Shown: positions 8,700 through 16,795 of the stretch, in pieces
How positions within the stretch are numbered: the stretch's first letter is position 1
Layout of the letters: each line of letters starts with the position of its first letter
Translations under genes and position numbers: made by a program
Notes under the pieces: model-generated
Database searches by the model: none
Told to the model about the DNA's origin: nothing
Seen by the model: only the letters and a program-made list of their open reading frames with translations
Source: JAGLOK01 sp963675575
GTDB lineage: Bacteria; Bacillota; Clostridia; Christensenellales; UMGS416
Assembly: GCA_963675575.1 (NCBI GenBank)
Contig: OY776378.1
Coordinates: 1,426,001 to 1,490,000, forward strand
Reading direction: 5' to 3'
DNA length: 64,000 nucleotides

Positions 8700-8728
8700 T
8701 TGACTATTTAAAGAAAATGTAATAAAAT
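8700..8728 (+). promoter_or_regulatory. Promoter of the YabE-like gene
   Basis: TTGACT (8700-8705) and TAAAAT (8723-8728) with 17-base spacing. It leaves a short leader of about 40 bases before the start codon. It is divergent from the PBP promoter, with about 30 bases between the two -35 boxes. Confidence 0.6.
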
Positions 8729-8773
8729 TGTAACATCTTATAGTAAAGGCTAATATATTTTGATGATATATTT

Positions 8774-10213
8774 TTGAAAATGATTAGATTAAAAAAAGAA
8801 ACAGCAACCAAAATAAAATCGAGAGAAAACAATGAATCGTCAATAAAGGCGGGCTTTTCATTTGACTATTTGAAAATAAGAATTTTGGAGATATTTGCAT
8901 CAAAAAAGCATGCTGATAGAAAGTTGTCCAGAAGAATTTTCGATATGGTACCAAATAGTGAAGCAGAACCCAACAGAAAGCGCTCAAGAAGTACAAGCCA
9001 TTTAGGGAAAAGGAATAATCGAGGCAAGAGCAGAGGCAAAGCTTACACATGGCTTAATAAATCTTTATTAGTAATTGGGAATATTCGCATTTCAAGAGTT
9101 GCGGCCGCTATTACAATGTTAGCTGTTATAGTCTTGGCATCGGGATCAATAGCTTTGGCGGCAGGCGGAGGCGTATTCAAAGAGGAAATGCCTATTGAAA
9201 ACGTAGACTTGGTTCCGGCACAGAAGATGATCTATATACAGGATAATGACGAAACTATTCTTGTTCCGACCAATGGCGGAACTGTTTCAGATATTTTAAA
9301 AACGAATAATATTAAGATTAGCGATGAAGATATTGTTTATCCTTCTTTGAACACTGTAGCATATAATAGAATGCAGTTGGAAATTAAGCGGGCTATGGAT
9401 GTGACTGTTAAAACATATGATGAAGAGCAATCTTTAATAATGTATGAAGGCACAGTGGCTGATGCGCTTGATGAAGCAGGAATAGAATATGACGAAGACG
9501 ATTTGATTGCGCCAGATTTAGAGGCTGCTCTTGCAGATAAAATGCTTATTACTTTTGATTTGGTCGAAATTAAAATAATTACAGAAGAAGTAACAGTAGA
9601 GTATGAAACTGAGTATGGAGAAACGTCCACAGTTTTAAAGGGACTATATGCTATAACTCAAAAAGGTAAAGACGGCTCCGCTGAGGTTACGTATGAAGTT
9701 AAGTACATTAACGGAGTGGAGTCTAGCAGAAAAGCAATTAAAGAGAATATGATTAAAGAGCCTGTAAATAAAATAGTTCTAAATGGCACAGGATTAACCC
9801 GTGCCGGATCCGATGCGGAAGAAGGAGAGCCCCCGGCGGATGTCAAAAATCCAGATGAGCAGTCGACAAACCCCACAGTTCCAGGCACAACAAGTAGCTA
9901 TGTAGACACTGTTGTTGCACATGTGACCGCTTATACGCATACAGGACATACTACAGCGACAGGCACTTGGCCAAGGTCGACAAGAACATTGGAAAATCCA
10001 GGATCATGTGCTGTTGTGCCAAACACTTTTCCGTATGGTTCTTTGCTATATGTTCCTGGGTACGGATATTGCATAGCTGAAGACACTGGTGGGTTTAGAC
10101 ATGATCCGGACCGATGGAACCAAATAGATGTGTTTATGAACACAGCTCAAGAATGTGTAGTTTGGGGAAGAAAACGCGAATGGAAAATCTATGTGATAAG
10201 ATATGGATATTAA
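8774..10213 (+). CDS. YabE-like cell-wall protein: DUF348 repeats and C-terminal 3D domain
   Basis: Predicted membrane-anchored wall-lytic or remodelling protein related to B. subtilis YabE and to resuscitation-factor-like proteins. After a very basic N-terminal stretch of about 105 residues comes one membrane helix (about 107-131, AAITMLAVIVLASGS), two DUF348 ubiquitin-like repeats (about 145-250), a G5-like segment (about 265-330), a Pro/Thr linker and a C-terminal 3D domain with its conserved aspartates (AEDTGG, IDVFM). The start is TTG at 8774 or ATG at 8780; neither has a close SD (an AAAGG lies about 25 bases upstream). It precedes rsmA by 3 bases, like the yabE-rnmV-ksgA order of Bacillus but without rnmV. 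Confidence 0.85.
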   Translation: MKMIRLKKETATKIKSRENNESSIKAGFSFDYLKIRILEIFASKKHADRKLSRRIFDMVPNSEAEPNRKRSRSTSHLGKRNNRGKSRGKAYTWLNKSLLVIGNIRISRVAAAITMLAVIVLASGSIALAAGGGVFKEEMPIENVDLVPAQKMIYIQDNDETILVPTNGGTVSDILKTNNIKISDEDIVYPSLNTVAYNRMQLEIKRAMDVTVKTYDEEQSLIMYEGTVADALDEAGIEYDEDDLIAPDLEAALADKMLITFDLVEIKIITEEVTVEYETEYGETSTVLKGLYAITQKGKDGSAEVTYEVKYINGVESSRKAIKENMIKEPVNKIVLNGTGLTRAGSDAEEGEPPADVKNPDEQSTNPTVPGTTSSYVDTVVAHVTAYTHTGHTTATGTWPRSTRTLENPGSCAVVPNTFPYGSLLYVPGYGYCIAEDTGGFRHDPDRWNQIDVFMNTAQECVVWGRKREWKIYVIRYGY

Positions 10214-10216
10214 TTA

Positions 10217-11041
10217 ATGGTTGATATAAAAAAATCAATAAGGGAAAACTCAATATATCCAAATAAAAGTTTGGGGCAAAATTTCATATATGACAAAAAA
10301 ATATTGGAAAAAATCGCTTCCACTCAAAAAAGTGGGAGCGTTTGTTTGGAAATAGGAGTAGGGCCGGGAGGCCTTACCAAAGAACTTGCAAAAATATGCT
10401 CGAGAGTAATTGGCATAGAAATTGACAGCAAGTTTAAAGATTTATATAAGGACGTTATTGAAGAAGATAATATCAATATACTATTTGAAGATTTTATGAA
10501 AATGGATTTGGATAAGCTCTATGAAGAACACATAGGCGTACCGTTTGGTGTTTGTGCAAATCTGCCATATTATATAACGACTCCTATAATGATGAAACTT
10601 TTAGACAGCAATCTTCCGATAACAAACATTACAATAATGGTTCAAAAAGAAGTAGCAGAAAGAATTGCGGCAAATCCGGGCAATAAAAAGTATGGAGTAT
10701 TGTCCGTGATGACACAATGTAGAGGATATGCGACAAAAATGTTCGATTTACAGCCCGGAGTTTTTACACCGCCACCTAGTGTTGTCAGTGCTTTAGTAAA
10801 CATTGAGATTCAAAATGGTATTATACGTTCCAATATTGACGATTTTAGGGAGTGTGTAAGAACTGCCTTTTCATCAAGAAGAAAGCAGCTTAAAGGAAAT
10901 ATTTCAATTAGGTACGGCGTGAATAAAGTTCAAGTTGAAAAAATGCTTTTAGAAATCGGTGTGAAAGAAACCGCCCGTGCCGAAACCCTAAGTGTTCAAG
11001 ATTTTGATATTTTGACTCAAAAACTTAAAGAACTGGTGTAA
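10217..11041 (+). CDS. rsmA: 16S rRNA dimethyladenosine transferase
   Basis: Dimethylates the two adjacent adenosines near the 3' end of 16S rRNA (KsgA). The 274-residue length is standard. The N-terminal SLGQNFIYD motif, the SAM-binding ICLEIGVGPGGLT-type motif (VCLEIGVGPGG), and the catalytic NLPYYITTP are intact. It starts 3 bases after the YabE-like gene and shares its promoter. The Erm resistance methylases are relatives, but the KsgA-type C-terminal domain with SSRRKQLKGN and the gene context fit RsmA. Confidence 0.95.
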   Translation: MVDIKKSIRENSIYPNKSLGQNFIYDKKILEKIASTQKSGSVCLEIGVGPGGLTKELAKICSRVIGIEIDSKFKDLYKDVIEEDNINILFEDFMKMDLDKLYEEHIGVPFGVCANLPYYITTPIMMKLLDSNLPITNITIMVQKEVAERIAANPGNKKYGVLSVMTQCRGYATKMFDLQPGVFTPPPSVVSALVNIEIQNGIIRSNIDDFRECVRTAFSSRRKQLKGNISIRYGVNKVQVEKMLLEIGVKETARAETLSVQDFDILTQKLKELV

Positions 11042-11076
11042 AGTAAAATATTTTAAATTTGAAATACAATAAATCT

Positions 11077-11104
11077 TTGAAAGTTTTACGTTTTGATATA
11101 TAAT
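11077..11104 (+). promoter_or_regulatory. Promoter of the P-loop gene-thrC unit
   Basis: TTGAAA (11077-11082), 16-base spacer, perfect TATAAT (11099-11104). Expected start about 11111, leaving a leader that contains a strong SD GGAGGT before the ATG at 11133. Confidence 0.7.
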
Positions 11105-11132
11105 GAAAACAACAATTAACTTGGAGGTACAG

Positions 11133-11540
11133 ATGCTTAAAATAATTTACGCCAGAAGAGGTACAGGCAAAACCAAAGAAATGATAAAAATGGCTAACGC
11201 CGATGTTAACAATGTTAAAGGTGACATAGTATTTTTAGATAAGGACAATCATTGTATGTTGGATTTGCACCATGATATAAGATATATCGATGTCCAGGAA
11301 TATGGTAAGCTTACTCTTGAATATTTATTGGGATTTGTTGGCGGTGTTATGGCTTCTGATTATGACATAGAAAAAATATATATAGATGGCATCCCGGGAC
11401 TCTTCAGTAATGAAGAATTAGAAGTAATAGTTAAAAGAATAAACAAACTCGCAAATGAAAGAGAAATCAAGGTTGTTATGTCTGTTTCTGGCGACAAAAG
11501 TGATGTTCCGGAGTTTTTAAAAGAATATATACTGGGTTAA
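11133..11540 (+). CDS. Small P-loop ATPase of unknown function, 135 aa
   Basis: The start is ATG 11133, chosen because GGAGGT lies 7 bases upstream; an in-frame ATG at 11103 falls inside or beside the -10 box and can be excluded. The protein opens directly with a Walker A-like motif (ARRGTGKTKEM, residues 6-13 covering ARRGTGKT) and has a hydrophobic strand ending in aspartate (IEKIYIDG, about residues 82-89) that could be Walker B. It is too short for a full AAA or ABC domain. Nothing after the ATPase core suggests a partner. It is 18 bases upstream of thrC and probably co-transcribed. I do not recognise a characterised family. Confidence 0.7.
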   Translation: MLKIIYARRGTGKTKEMIKMANADVNNVKGDIVFLDKDNHCMLDLHHDIRYIDVQEYGKLTLEYLLGFVGGVMASDYDIEKIYIDGIPGLFSNEELEVIVKRINKLANEREIKVVMSVSGDKSDVPEFLKEYILG

Positions 11541-11558
11541 CCAACCAAGGAGGATTTT

Positions 11559-13028
11559 ATGCTTTATATCAGCACACGGGGTGACCGCGGCGCTGTAAGT
11601 TCTTCGACCGCTATTGCTCAAGGTATTGCGAGCGACGGTGGTCTTTTTGTTCCACAGGAAATACCGAAGATTACATCCGAAGATTTATTCGCTCTTAAGG
11701 GATTATCCTATCAGGATACGGCTCAAAGAATACTATCAATTTACTTAACTGACTATTCTGAAGAAGAGATAAAGGAATCTGTATCAAAAGCTTACCGAAC
11801 TTTCAGTGAAAAAGAAATTGTCCCCGTAAAGAAACTTGACGAAAATTTGTTTTCGGCTGAACTTTGGCATGGTCCAACATCAGCATTTAAAGATGTTGCG
11901 CTACAGCTTTTGCCACACCTAATGACAAAAGCTGTGGGGAAAAATGATATTAAAGAAAAGATAATGATTTTGACAGCGACTTCTGGAGACACCGGAAAAG
12001 CGGCGCTTGAAGGGTTCAAAGATGTTCCTGGAACAAAAGTAGTTGTTTATTATCCGTATAACGGTGTTTCAGATATTCAGTATCTTCAAATGGCGACTCA
12101 AGAAGGCGAAAATACTGAAGTTGTTGCCGTTGAGGGTAATTTTGATGATACACAGGCCGGAGTTAAAAAGATTTTTGGAGATAAAGCTTTTTCTGAAAAC
12201 TTGAAGAAACAAGGTTATAGATTTTCTTCTGCAAACTCGATAAATTTAGGCAGACTTTTGCCTCAAATAGTATATTATTTCACATCATATATATCTATTT
12301 TAGATGAAGATGCGATTAAATCGGGCGAATATGTTGATTTTGTTGTTCCCACGGGCAACTTTGGAAATATTTTAGCGGGATTTTATGCAAAGCGAATGGG
12401 GTTGCCTATAGGAAAACTAATCTGCGCCTCAAATTCAAATAAAATCCTTTATGATTTTCTAAATACCGGAGTGTATGATACACAAAGGGAATTTGCTAAA
12501 ACAATTTCCCCATCAATGGACATTATAATATCTTCGAATTTCGAAAGACTGCTTCACGAGGAATCCAAGGGTGACAGTGATTTTGTGAAAAAGCTTCAAA
12601 ATGACTTAGCCGGCAAAAAAAACTTCAGCGTAAGCGAGACATTTTTATATAAAATCAGAAAAAGTTTCGATGGCGGCTGGGCTAATGAAGAAGAAACAAA
12701 AGAGCAGATTAAGAAAGTTTGGGAAAAATACAATTATCTTATTGACCCTCATACAGCGGTAGGGTTTGCAGTGCTAGATAAAATTAATGCCAGCGGAAAC
12801 AAAAAAATCGTGCTTTCCACTGCCAACCCTTATAAGTTCACAAGCGCTGTTGTTGAAGCCATAAGCGGAGAATGCAGTGGAGACGGTTTTGAAGATATGG
12901 ATAAATTGATGAAATTGACCAATACAAAAGCACCGGAATCTTTGGCGAAGCTTAAAAACAAAAAGGTATTACACAGTATGATTTGCGAGAAAGAAGAGAT
13001 GGCAGACGCTTTAAGCCGTCTGATATAA
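11559..13028 (+). CDS. thrC: Threonine synthase
   Basis: PLP enzyme making threonine from O-phosphohomoserine. The 489-residue protein is of the long type found in many bacteria and fungi (N-terminal MLYISTRGDRGAVSSSTAIAQG-like segment). The PLP lysine is in WHGPTSAFKDVALQ, with the phosphate-binding loop TATSGDTGKAALEG. SD AAGGAGG precedes the ATG. The pathway partner hom lies about 32 kb away in the window; thrB is not seen. Its TAA overlaps the ATG of the next gene by one base. Confidence 0.95.
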   Translation: MLYISTRGDRGAVSSSTAIAQGIASDGGLFVPQEIPKITSEDLFALKGLSYQDTAQRILSIYLTDYSEEEIKESVSKAYRTFSEKEIVPVKKLDENLFSAELWHGPTSAFKDVALQLLPHLMTKAVGKNDIKEKIMILTATSGDTGKAALEGFKDVPGTKVVVYYPYNGVSDIQYLQMATQEGENTEVVAVEGNFDDTQAGVKKIFGDKAFSENLKKQGYRFSSANSINLGRLLPQIVYYFTSYISILDEDAIKSGEYVDFVVPTGNFGNILAGFYAKRMGLPIGKLICASNSNKILYDFLNTGVYDTQREFAKTISPSMDIIISSNFERLLHEESKGDSDFVKKLQNDLAGKKNFSVSETFLYKIRKSFDGGWANEEETKEQIKKVWEKYNYLIDPHTAVGFAVLDKINASGNKKIVLSTANPYKFTSAVVEAISGECSGDGFEDMDKLMKLTNTKAPESLAKLKNKKVLHSMICEKEEMADALSRLI

Positions 13029-13840
13029 TGGAACATATTCTAAAAAAAATCAGGGTTTTTAGCCCTGATATCACTTTTTTGAGCGGTCAGTGTTTTAGAT
13101 GGAATTTTGAAAACGGAATATGGAAAGCAATAGCCGAGCAAAAATACGCTGAAATCTCTGGTACGTATCCTGATGCCAAAATTAAATGCAGCCAAGAAGA
13201 TTTGTTTTTTTGGAGAAATTATTTTGACAGTGAATATGATTATGTGTCAGCAGTCCATATTTTAGAAAAAGATAAAAAAATTGCAGATGCCGTAAAGAAA
13301 TATGAAGGGTTGATCTTGCTGAGACAACCTTTTTTTGAAACTCTTATTTCATTTATAATTTCCGCCAACAATAATATTCCGCGCATAAAGAAAATAATAA
13401 ACAATATATGCTCTAAATACGGCTGCAAGATGGAATATGGATATGCTTTTCCAACGCCGGAAGCTCTTGCTACTCTTGAATGTGTAGATTTAATGGAGCA
13501 AAACTGTGGATATAGAAGTGACTATATTATAAAAACTTCTCAAATGATTTGTGATGGTTATCCATACGAAAACCTAAGGAACCTTCCTTTGGATGAAGCG
13601 AGAAAAGAACTGTGCAAATTTAAAGGTGTGGGCAAGAAAGTGGCTGATTGCGTGCTAATATATTCTTTGGGTCGCAAAGACGCATATCCAGTTGACACAT
13701 GGATAAGGAAAGCGTCATGGGAATATTTCGGAAAAAAAATGACGGATGAAGAAATAAGAAAAAATGCTGCTGAGAGATTTGGACAAGACGCAGCACTTGC
13801 GCAACAATATATGTTTTTGTCAGAAAGAGAGAAAAATTAA
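13028..13840 (+). CDS. ogg: 8-oxoguanine DNA glycosylase/AP lyase (OGG1 type)
   Basis: Bifunctional base-excision repair enzyme removing 8-oxoguanine. The start ATG 13028 overlaps the thrC stop (TAATG), giving 270 residues; an upstream in-frame ATG inside thrC (12983) is not credible. The N-terminal OGG domain (FLSGQCFRWN) is followed by the helix-hairpin-helix GPD motif: K204 in GVGKKVADC and D223 in YPVDTWI, 19 residues apart just as the catalytic pair K249/D268 of human OGG1. Clostridia often carry this eukaryote-like OGG in place of, or besides, MutM. Confidence 0.92.
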   Translation: MEHILKKIRVFSPDITFLSGQCFRWNFENGIWKAIAEQKYAEISGTYPDAKIKCSQEDLFFWRNYFDSEYDYVSAVHILEKDKKIADAVKKYEGLILLRQPFFETLISFIISANNNIPRIKKIINNICSKYGCKMEYGYAFPTPEALATLECVDLMEQNCGYRSDYIIKTSQMICDGYPYENLRNLPLDEARKELCKFKGVGKKVADCVLIYSLGRKDAYPVDTWIRKASWEYFGKKMTDEEIRKNAAERFGQDAALAQQYMFLSEREKN

Positions 13841-13856
13841 TAAAAATGTGTTAATA

Positions 13857-13887
13857 TTGTATTAAGCATATACAAATATGGTATTAT
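13857..13887 (+). promoter_or_regulatory. Promoter of the comFB-like gene
   Basis: Extended -10 TGGTATTAT (13879-13887) with a distant TTGTAT (13857-13862, 19-base spacing). A strong SD GGAGG precedes the ATG at 13923. Confidence 0.5.
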
Positions 13888-13922
13888 TTTGATATTAAGA
13901 TTTAATTGCCGGAGGTAGATAG

Positions 13923-14228
13923 ATGAACGATATAGTGGATCAAGAAGAGAACATTGACGAACTAATTTTAGTAAATGTTGTTGAAACACTGGTCAAAGAA
14001 AAAACAAAAGACTTAATAAAAACTATGGATATGTGTCAATGCAACAAATGCTATTTAGATGCATGCGCCATTGCTTTAAATCATACAAAACCTTTATATA
14101 TTACCTCGCCTAAAGGTAGACTGCTTTCAAGACTAACAACTATTAACTATGGATATCAAGCAGTTCAAATGGTTGAAGTACTGAAAGCTTTAGAAATGGT
14201 TAAAGAAAGACCGCATCATAAGAAATAA
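13923..14228 (+). CDS. comFB: ComFB-domain protein
   Basis: A 101-residue protein matching the late-competence ComFB family: a conserved NVVETLV segment, then the cysteine motif MCQCNKCYLDACAIALNH (about residues 37-54), which binds zinc in this family. ComFB lies in the comF operon of B. subtilis but is dispensable for transformation; cyanobacterial ComFB-type proteins have been described as cyclic-di-nucleotide receptors. No comFA, comFC or other competence gene is in the window, so a signalling role is at least as likely as competence. SD GGAGG sits 8 bases before the ATG. Confidence 0.83.
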   Translation: MNDIVDQEENIDELILVNVVETLVKEKTKDLIKTMDMCQCNKCYLDACAIALNHTKPLYITSPKGRLLSRLTTINYGYQAVQMVEVLKALEMVKERPHHKK

Positions 14229-14232
14229 ATTA

Positions 14233-14259
14233 AAATGCCTCATGCTTTTTAAGGCAATC
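14233..14259. terminator. Weak bidirectional hairpin between comFB and trpS
   Basis: Arms TGCCT (14236-14240) and AGGCA (14252-14256) lie between the convergent genes, with A-rich and T-rich flanks. The stem is only 5-6 bp, so the terminator call is tentative. It is the only candidate in the gap. Confidence 0.35.
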
Positions 14260-14284
14260 GGCTTTCAATAAATAGCTTTGGTAT

Positions 14285-15298
14285 TTATCCTCTCGGCCTT
14301 TCCATCATTCCAATTTTTTTCATCACTTTTGACAATGTTTTTTGTGCCGTGCGTTCTGCGTTTTGGGCACCTTTTGACATCATTTGCTCAACATATTTCT
14401 TATCGCTTATTATTCTATTATATTCTGCTTGTATGGGCTCAAGCTTTGCGATTACGGCATCAGCGACGCTCTGCTTGAATATCCCGTAGCTTGTAACATT
14501 ATTGAAATCTTGAGAACTTTGTTCCAAAGTTTTATCTGTCATAATACTGTAAATTTCTAAAAGATTTGAGACGCCCGGTTTTTTTATGGGATCATACGAT
14601 ATGGAATTATCGCTGTCTGTGACTGCGCGCTTAATTTTCCTTGTAATAACATCGGGTTTATCAAGCAGCATTATATATCCATTTTCATCGGAATCCGACT
14701 TGCTCATTTTCTTTTCAGGCTCAGAAAGAGACATCACTTTGCCTCCAACTTTGGGAATAAGCATATCAGGCACTTCAAAAGTGGGTGAGTATAGGTTGTT
14801 AAATCGAAGTGCAATATCGCGGGTAAGCTCTAAATGCTGTCTTTGATCTTCCCCTATTGGCACAAGATTTGTCTGAAATAGCAAAATGTCAGCAACCTGC
14901 AAAATAGGATAGTCAAACAGGCCCACGTTAACATTGGCCTCGTTGGCCTTGGATTTTTCCTTGAACTGTATCATCCTTGAAGCCTCGCCCATATAGGTGT
15001 AGCAGTTTAAAATCCAACACAATTGAGCGTGCGCCGGCACATGTGATTGCACATAAAGAGTGCATTTTTCAGTGTCGAGGCCGCATGCCATTAATAACGC
15101 AAAAATACTCTTTGTTCTTGCTCTGAGGTCTGCGGGAGTTTGCTTAACTGTTATAGCGTGCATATCAACTATGCAATAATAGCATTCATACTCATCCTGA
15201 AGGGCAACATAATTTTTTATTGCACCAATATAATTTCCAATTGTGGGACTGCCTGAAGGCTGTATGCCAGAAAAAACTCTTTTTTTATTTACATCCAT
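14285..15298 (-). CDS. trpS: Tryptophanyl-tRNA synthetase
   Basis: Class I synthetase charging tRNA-Trp. The 337-residue protein has the HIGH-equivalent SGSPTIGNYIGA near residues 15-26, and KMSKS in EPEKKMSKSDSDENG near residue 200. SD AAGGAG lies just before the ATG on the minus strand. It is monocistronic and controlled by a T-box leader with a UGG specifier, which confirms the amino acid. It converges on comFB. Confidence 0.97.
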   Translation of the reverse strand: MDVNKKRVFSGIQPSGSPTIGNYIGAIKNYVALQDEYECYYCIVDMHAITVKQTPADLRARTKSIFALLMACGLDTEKCTLYVQSHVPAHAQLCWILNCYTYMGEASRMIQFKEKSKANEANVNVGLFDYPILQVADILLFQTNLVPIGEDQRQHLELTRDIALRFNNLYSPTFEVPDMLIPKVGGKVMSLSEPEKKMSKSDSDENGYIMLLDKPDVITRKIKRAVTDSDNSISYDPIKKPGVSNLLEIYSIMTDKTLEQSSQDFNNVTSYGIFKQSVADAVIAKLEPIQAEYNRIISDKKYVEQMMSKGAQNAERTAQKTLSKVMKKIGMMERPRG

Positions 15299-15340
15299 AA
15301 AATCACTCCTTAATATTTTAAACTTGACTGTTTTTTAAAA

Positions 15341-15530
15341 CAAAAAAACCGCCCATATAAGGACAGTTTCCTGCGGTGCCACCTTATTTCCCGGCATATT
15401 GGCCGGACACTCAAGTCCTTAACGTGGAAAACGCTGCAAACGCAGTAAGCTCATAAGTCCATTAACCGATACATTCATATGAGGCTTACACCAACCCTCA
15501 CTCGCTTTTTGATGTATATTTTCGATTGTT
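15341..15530 (-). promoter_or_regulatory. T-box riboswitch (tRNA-Trp) controlling trpS
   Basis: Read on the minus strand, the leader has the Stem I start AGCGAGTGAGGG with GGTTGGTG, a specifier UGG (15461-15459) followed by AC as in other Trp T-boxes, and the T-box core GGTGGCACCGCAGG (the GGTGGCACC lies at 15383-15375). The core is followed by a terminator in which ACCGC pairs with GCGGT before a run of seven T residues ending near 15342. Uncharged tRNA-Trp should bind the specifier and the T-box bulge and prevent termination. The outer boundary of Stem I is approximate. Confidence 0.93.
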
Positions 15531-15552
15531 TTCTTAATCTTAGCTTAAACAT

Positions 15553-15580
15553 ATTATAGTACATTTTGCAATTGTGTCAA
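15553..15580 (-). promoter_or_regulatory. trpS/T-box promoter
   Basis: Perfect TTGACA (15575-15580) and perfect TATAAT (15553-15558) on the minus strand, 16 bases apart. The -35 box overlaps the -35 region of the divergent GNAT promoter. Confidence 0.85.
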
Positions 15581-15599
15581 TATATCTTTGTGATATAAT
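15572..15599 (+). promoter_or_regulatory. GNAT gene promoter, predicted leaderless
   Basis: Extended -10 TGATATAAT (15591-15599) with TTGTGT at 15572-15577 (16-base spacer). The ATG at 15606 begins 6 bases after the -10 box, where transcription should start, and there is no SD. Confidence 0.65.
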
Positions 15600-15605
15600 A
15601 CTTTC

Positions 15606-16106
15606 ATGCATAATAAAATAACACTGCGCAAAGCGCAAGAAAAAGATGTCTCGGCTATAAATGAGATTAATAATGATGCGATTAAAAACAGCTGTTCCAA
15701 TTGGGCATGGTCGGAGCGAAGCTTTTATGACGCGATGAAATGGTTTAATGAACATGACAGCGATAAGTATTGTATCTTTGTTTCCGAAGACAACGGAAAT
15801 GTCACAGGATATGGCTCTCTTTCACCGCTAAGAAGCAAAGAAGGATATTGGCCGGTTGCGGAAAATTCAGTTTATGTGCATAAGGAGTACAGAGGGCAGG
15901 GCATTGGCACGGCATTGATGGAAGCATTGATTGAAAGAGCGAAACATACAGGGCTATGGGCTGTCAGTGCGTGGATAGATTCGGAAAATCTAGAAAGCAT
16001 AGCCATGCATAAAAAATTTGGATTTTATATTACAGGCGAGCTTAAAAGTATTGGAGAGAAATTCGGAGAGAAAAGATCTGTGACGATAATGCAGCTTGAT
16101 TTGTAA
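15606..16106 (+). CDS. GNAT N-acetyltransferase (phosphinothricin acetyltransferase-like)
   Basis: A 166-residue acetyl-CoA-dependent acetyltransferase of the Pat/Bar-like subgroup. The N-terminal strand ITLRKAQEKDVSAINEINNDAI and the acetyl-CoA loop VHKEYRGQGIGTALMEALIERA (about residues 92-113) are characteristic, as is AMHKKFGF near the end. The substrate cannot be predicted; many relatives act on small amines such as methionine sulfoximine. It is expressed divergently from trpS, apparently from a leaderless promoter, and is followed 16 bases later by a DUF2284 gene with a good SD. Confidence 0.88.
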   Translation: MHNKITLRKAQEKDVSAINEINNDAIKNSCSNWAWSERSFYDAMKWFNEHDSDKYCIFVSEDNGNVTGYGSLSPLRSKEGYWPVAENSVYVHKEYRGQGIGTALMEALIERAKHTGLWAVSAWIDSENLESIAMHKKFGFYITGELKSIGEKFGEKRSVTIMQLDL

Positions 16107-16122
16107 ACATTGGAGGGGAATA

Positions 16123-16650
16123 ATGACTAAACCCGAAGAAAAAATAATTGATGAAATGATTGAATATGCATATGAATTAGGTGCGGTTGACGCAGTGTTA
16201 TTTAACATTGATGACATAGTCTTTGACAGCAGGACACTTCTTAAATGTATGTTTGGCTGCGAAGACTGGGGATATGGACACACTTGCCCATCGGCTAATC
16301 CGCAAGTTTCACTAGAACAATACGAAAAAATGTTTAAAAGATACAGTTACGGCATAATAGTACATGCCAATGATAAAAAAACCAATCAGGATATTTCATA
16401 TCTTCTGGAAAGCAGAGCGTTTACTAATGGTTATTATATGGCTTTTTCCTTATCTGACTGTGCGGTTTGTAAAAAATGCGCCGGATTTGACGGAAAACCT
16501 TGTGTTAACAAAAAAATGGCGCGGCCTGCTTTCCACTCGGTTGGAATAGATGTGTTTGCAACGGTTAAAAAGTTTAATTTACCTATATACACACTTAAAG
16601 AGGATGACGATAGAGAACAAAATTGGTATGCTGCTGTTTTTATAGAGTGA
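16123..16650 (+). CDS. DUF2284 predicted metal-binding protein
   Basis: A 175-residue protein; start ATG 16123 is set by the SD GGAGGGG. It is a cysteine-rich small protein with the two clusters typical of DUF2284: CMFGCEDWGYGHTCPS (about residues 39-54) and CAVCKKCAGFDGKPC (about residues 114-128). The second resembles a ferredoxin-like or zinc-binding site. The biochemical role is not known for the family. It is probably co-transcribed with the GNAT gene. Confidence 0.85.
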   Translation: MTKPEEKIIDEMIEYAYELGAVDAVLFNIDDIVFDSRTLLKCMFGCEDWGYGHTCPSANPQVSLEQYEKMFKRYSYGIIVHANDKKTNQDISYLLESRAFTNGYYMAFSLSDCAVCKKCAGFDGKPCVNKKMARPAFHSVGIDVFATVKKFNLPIYTLKEDDDREQNWYAAVFIE

Positions 16651-16737
16651 TATATAATTTAGATAAAGCAAAGAACCAGGCAAGAATATCATAAAAAACA
16701 ATATTAACCGATTTGTATTTTAATAAAAAAGCTTTAA

Positions 16738-16746
16738 TGTTATAAT
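16738..16746 (+). promoter_or_regulatory. Extended -10 promoter of the FHA-SEDS-PBP operon
   Basis: TGTTATAAT, an extended -10 with a perfect hexamer at 16741-16746. No convincing -35 at the right distance. An SD (AGGGGAA) precedes the ATG at 16796. Confidence 0.55.
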
Positions 16747-16795
16747 GTAAAAAGATTATATACAAAATAAACTGCAATTTTTTAGGGGAAATCGA

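Noticed and set aside
12983..13027. An earlier start for the OGG gene within thrC
   Set aside because: It would add 15 residues translated from the thrC end; the ATG at 13028 in the TAATG overlap matches the family start.
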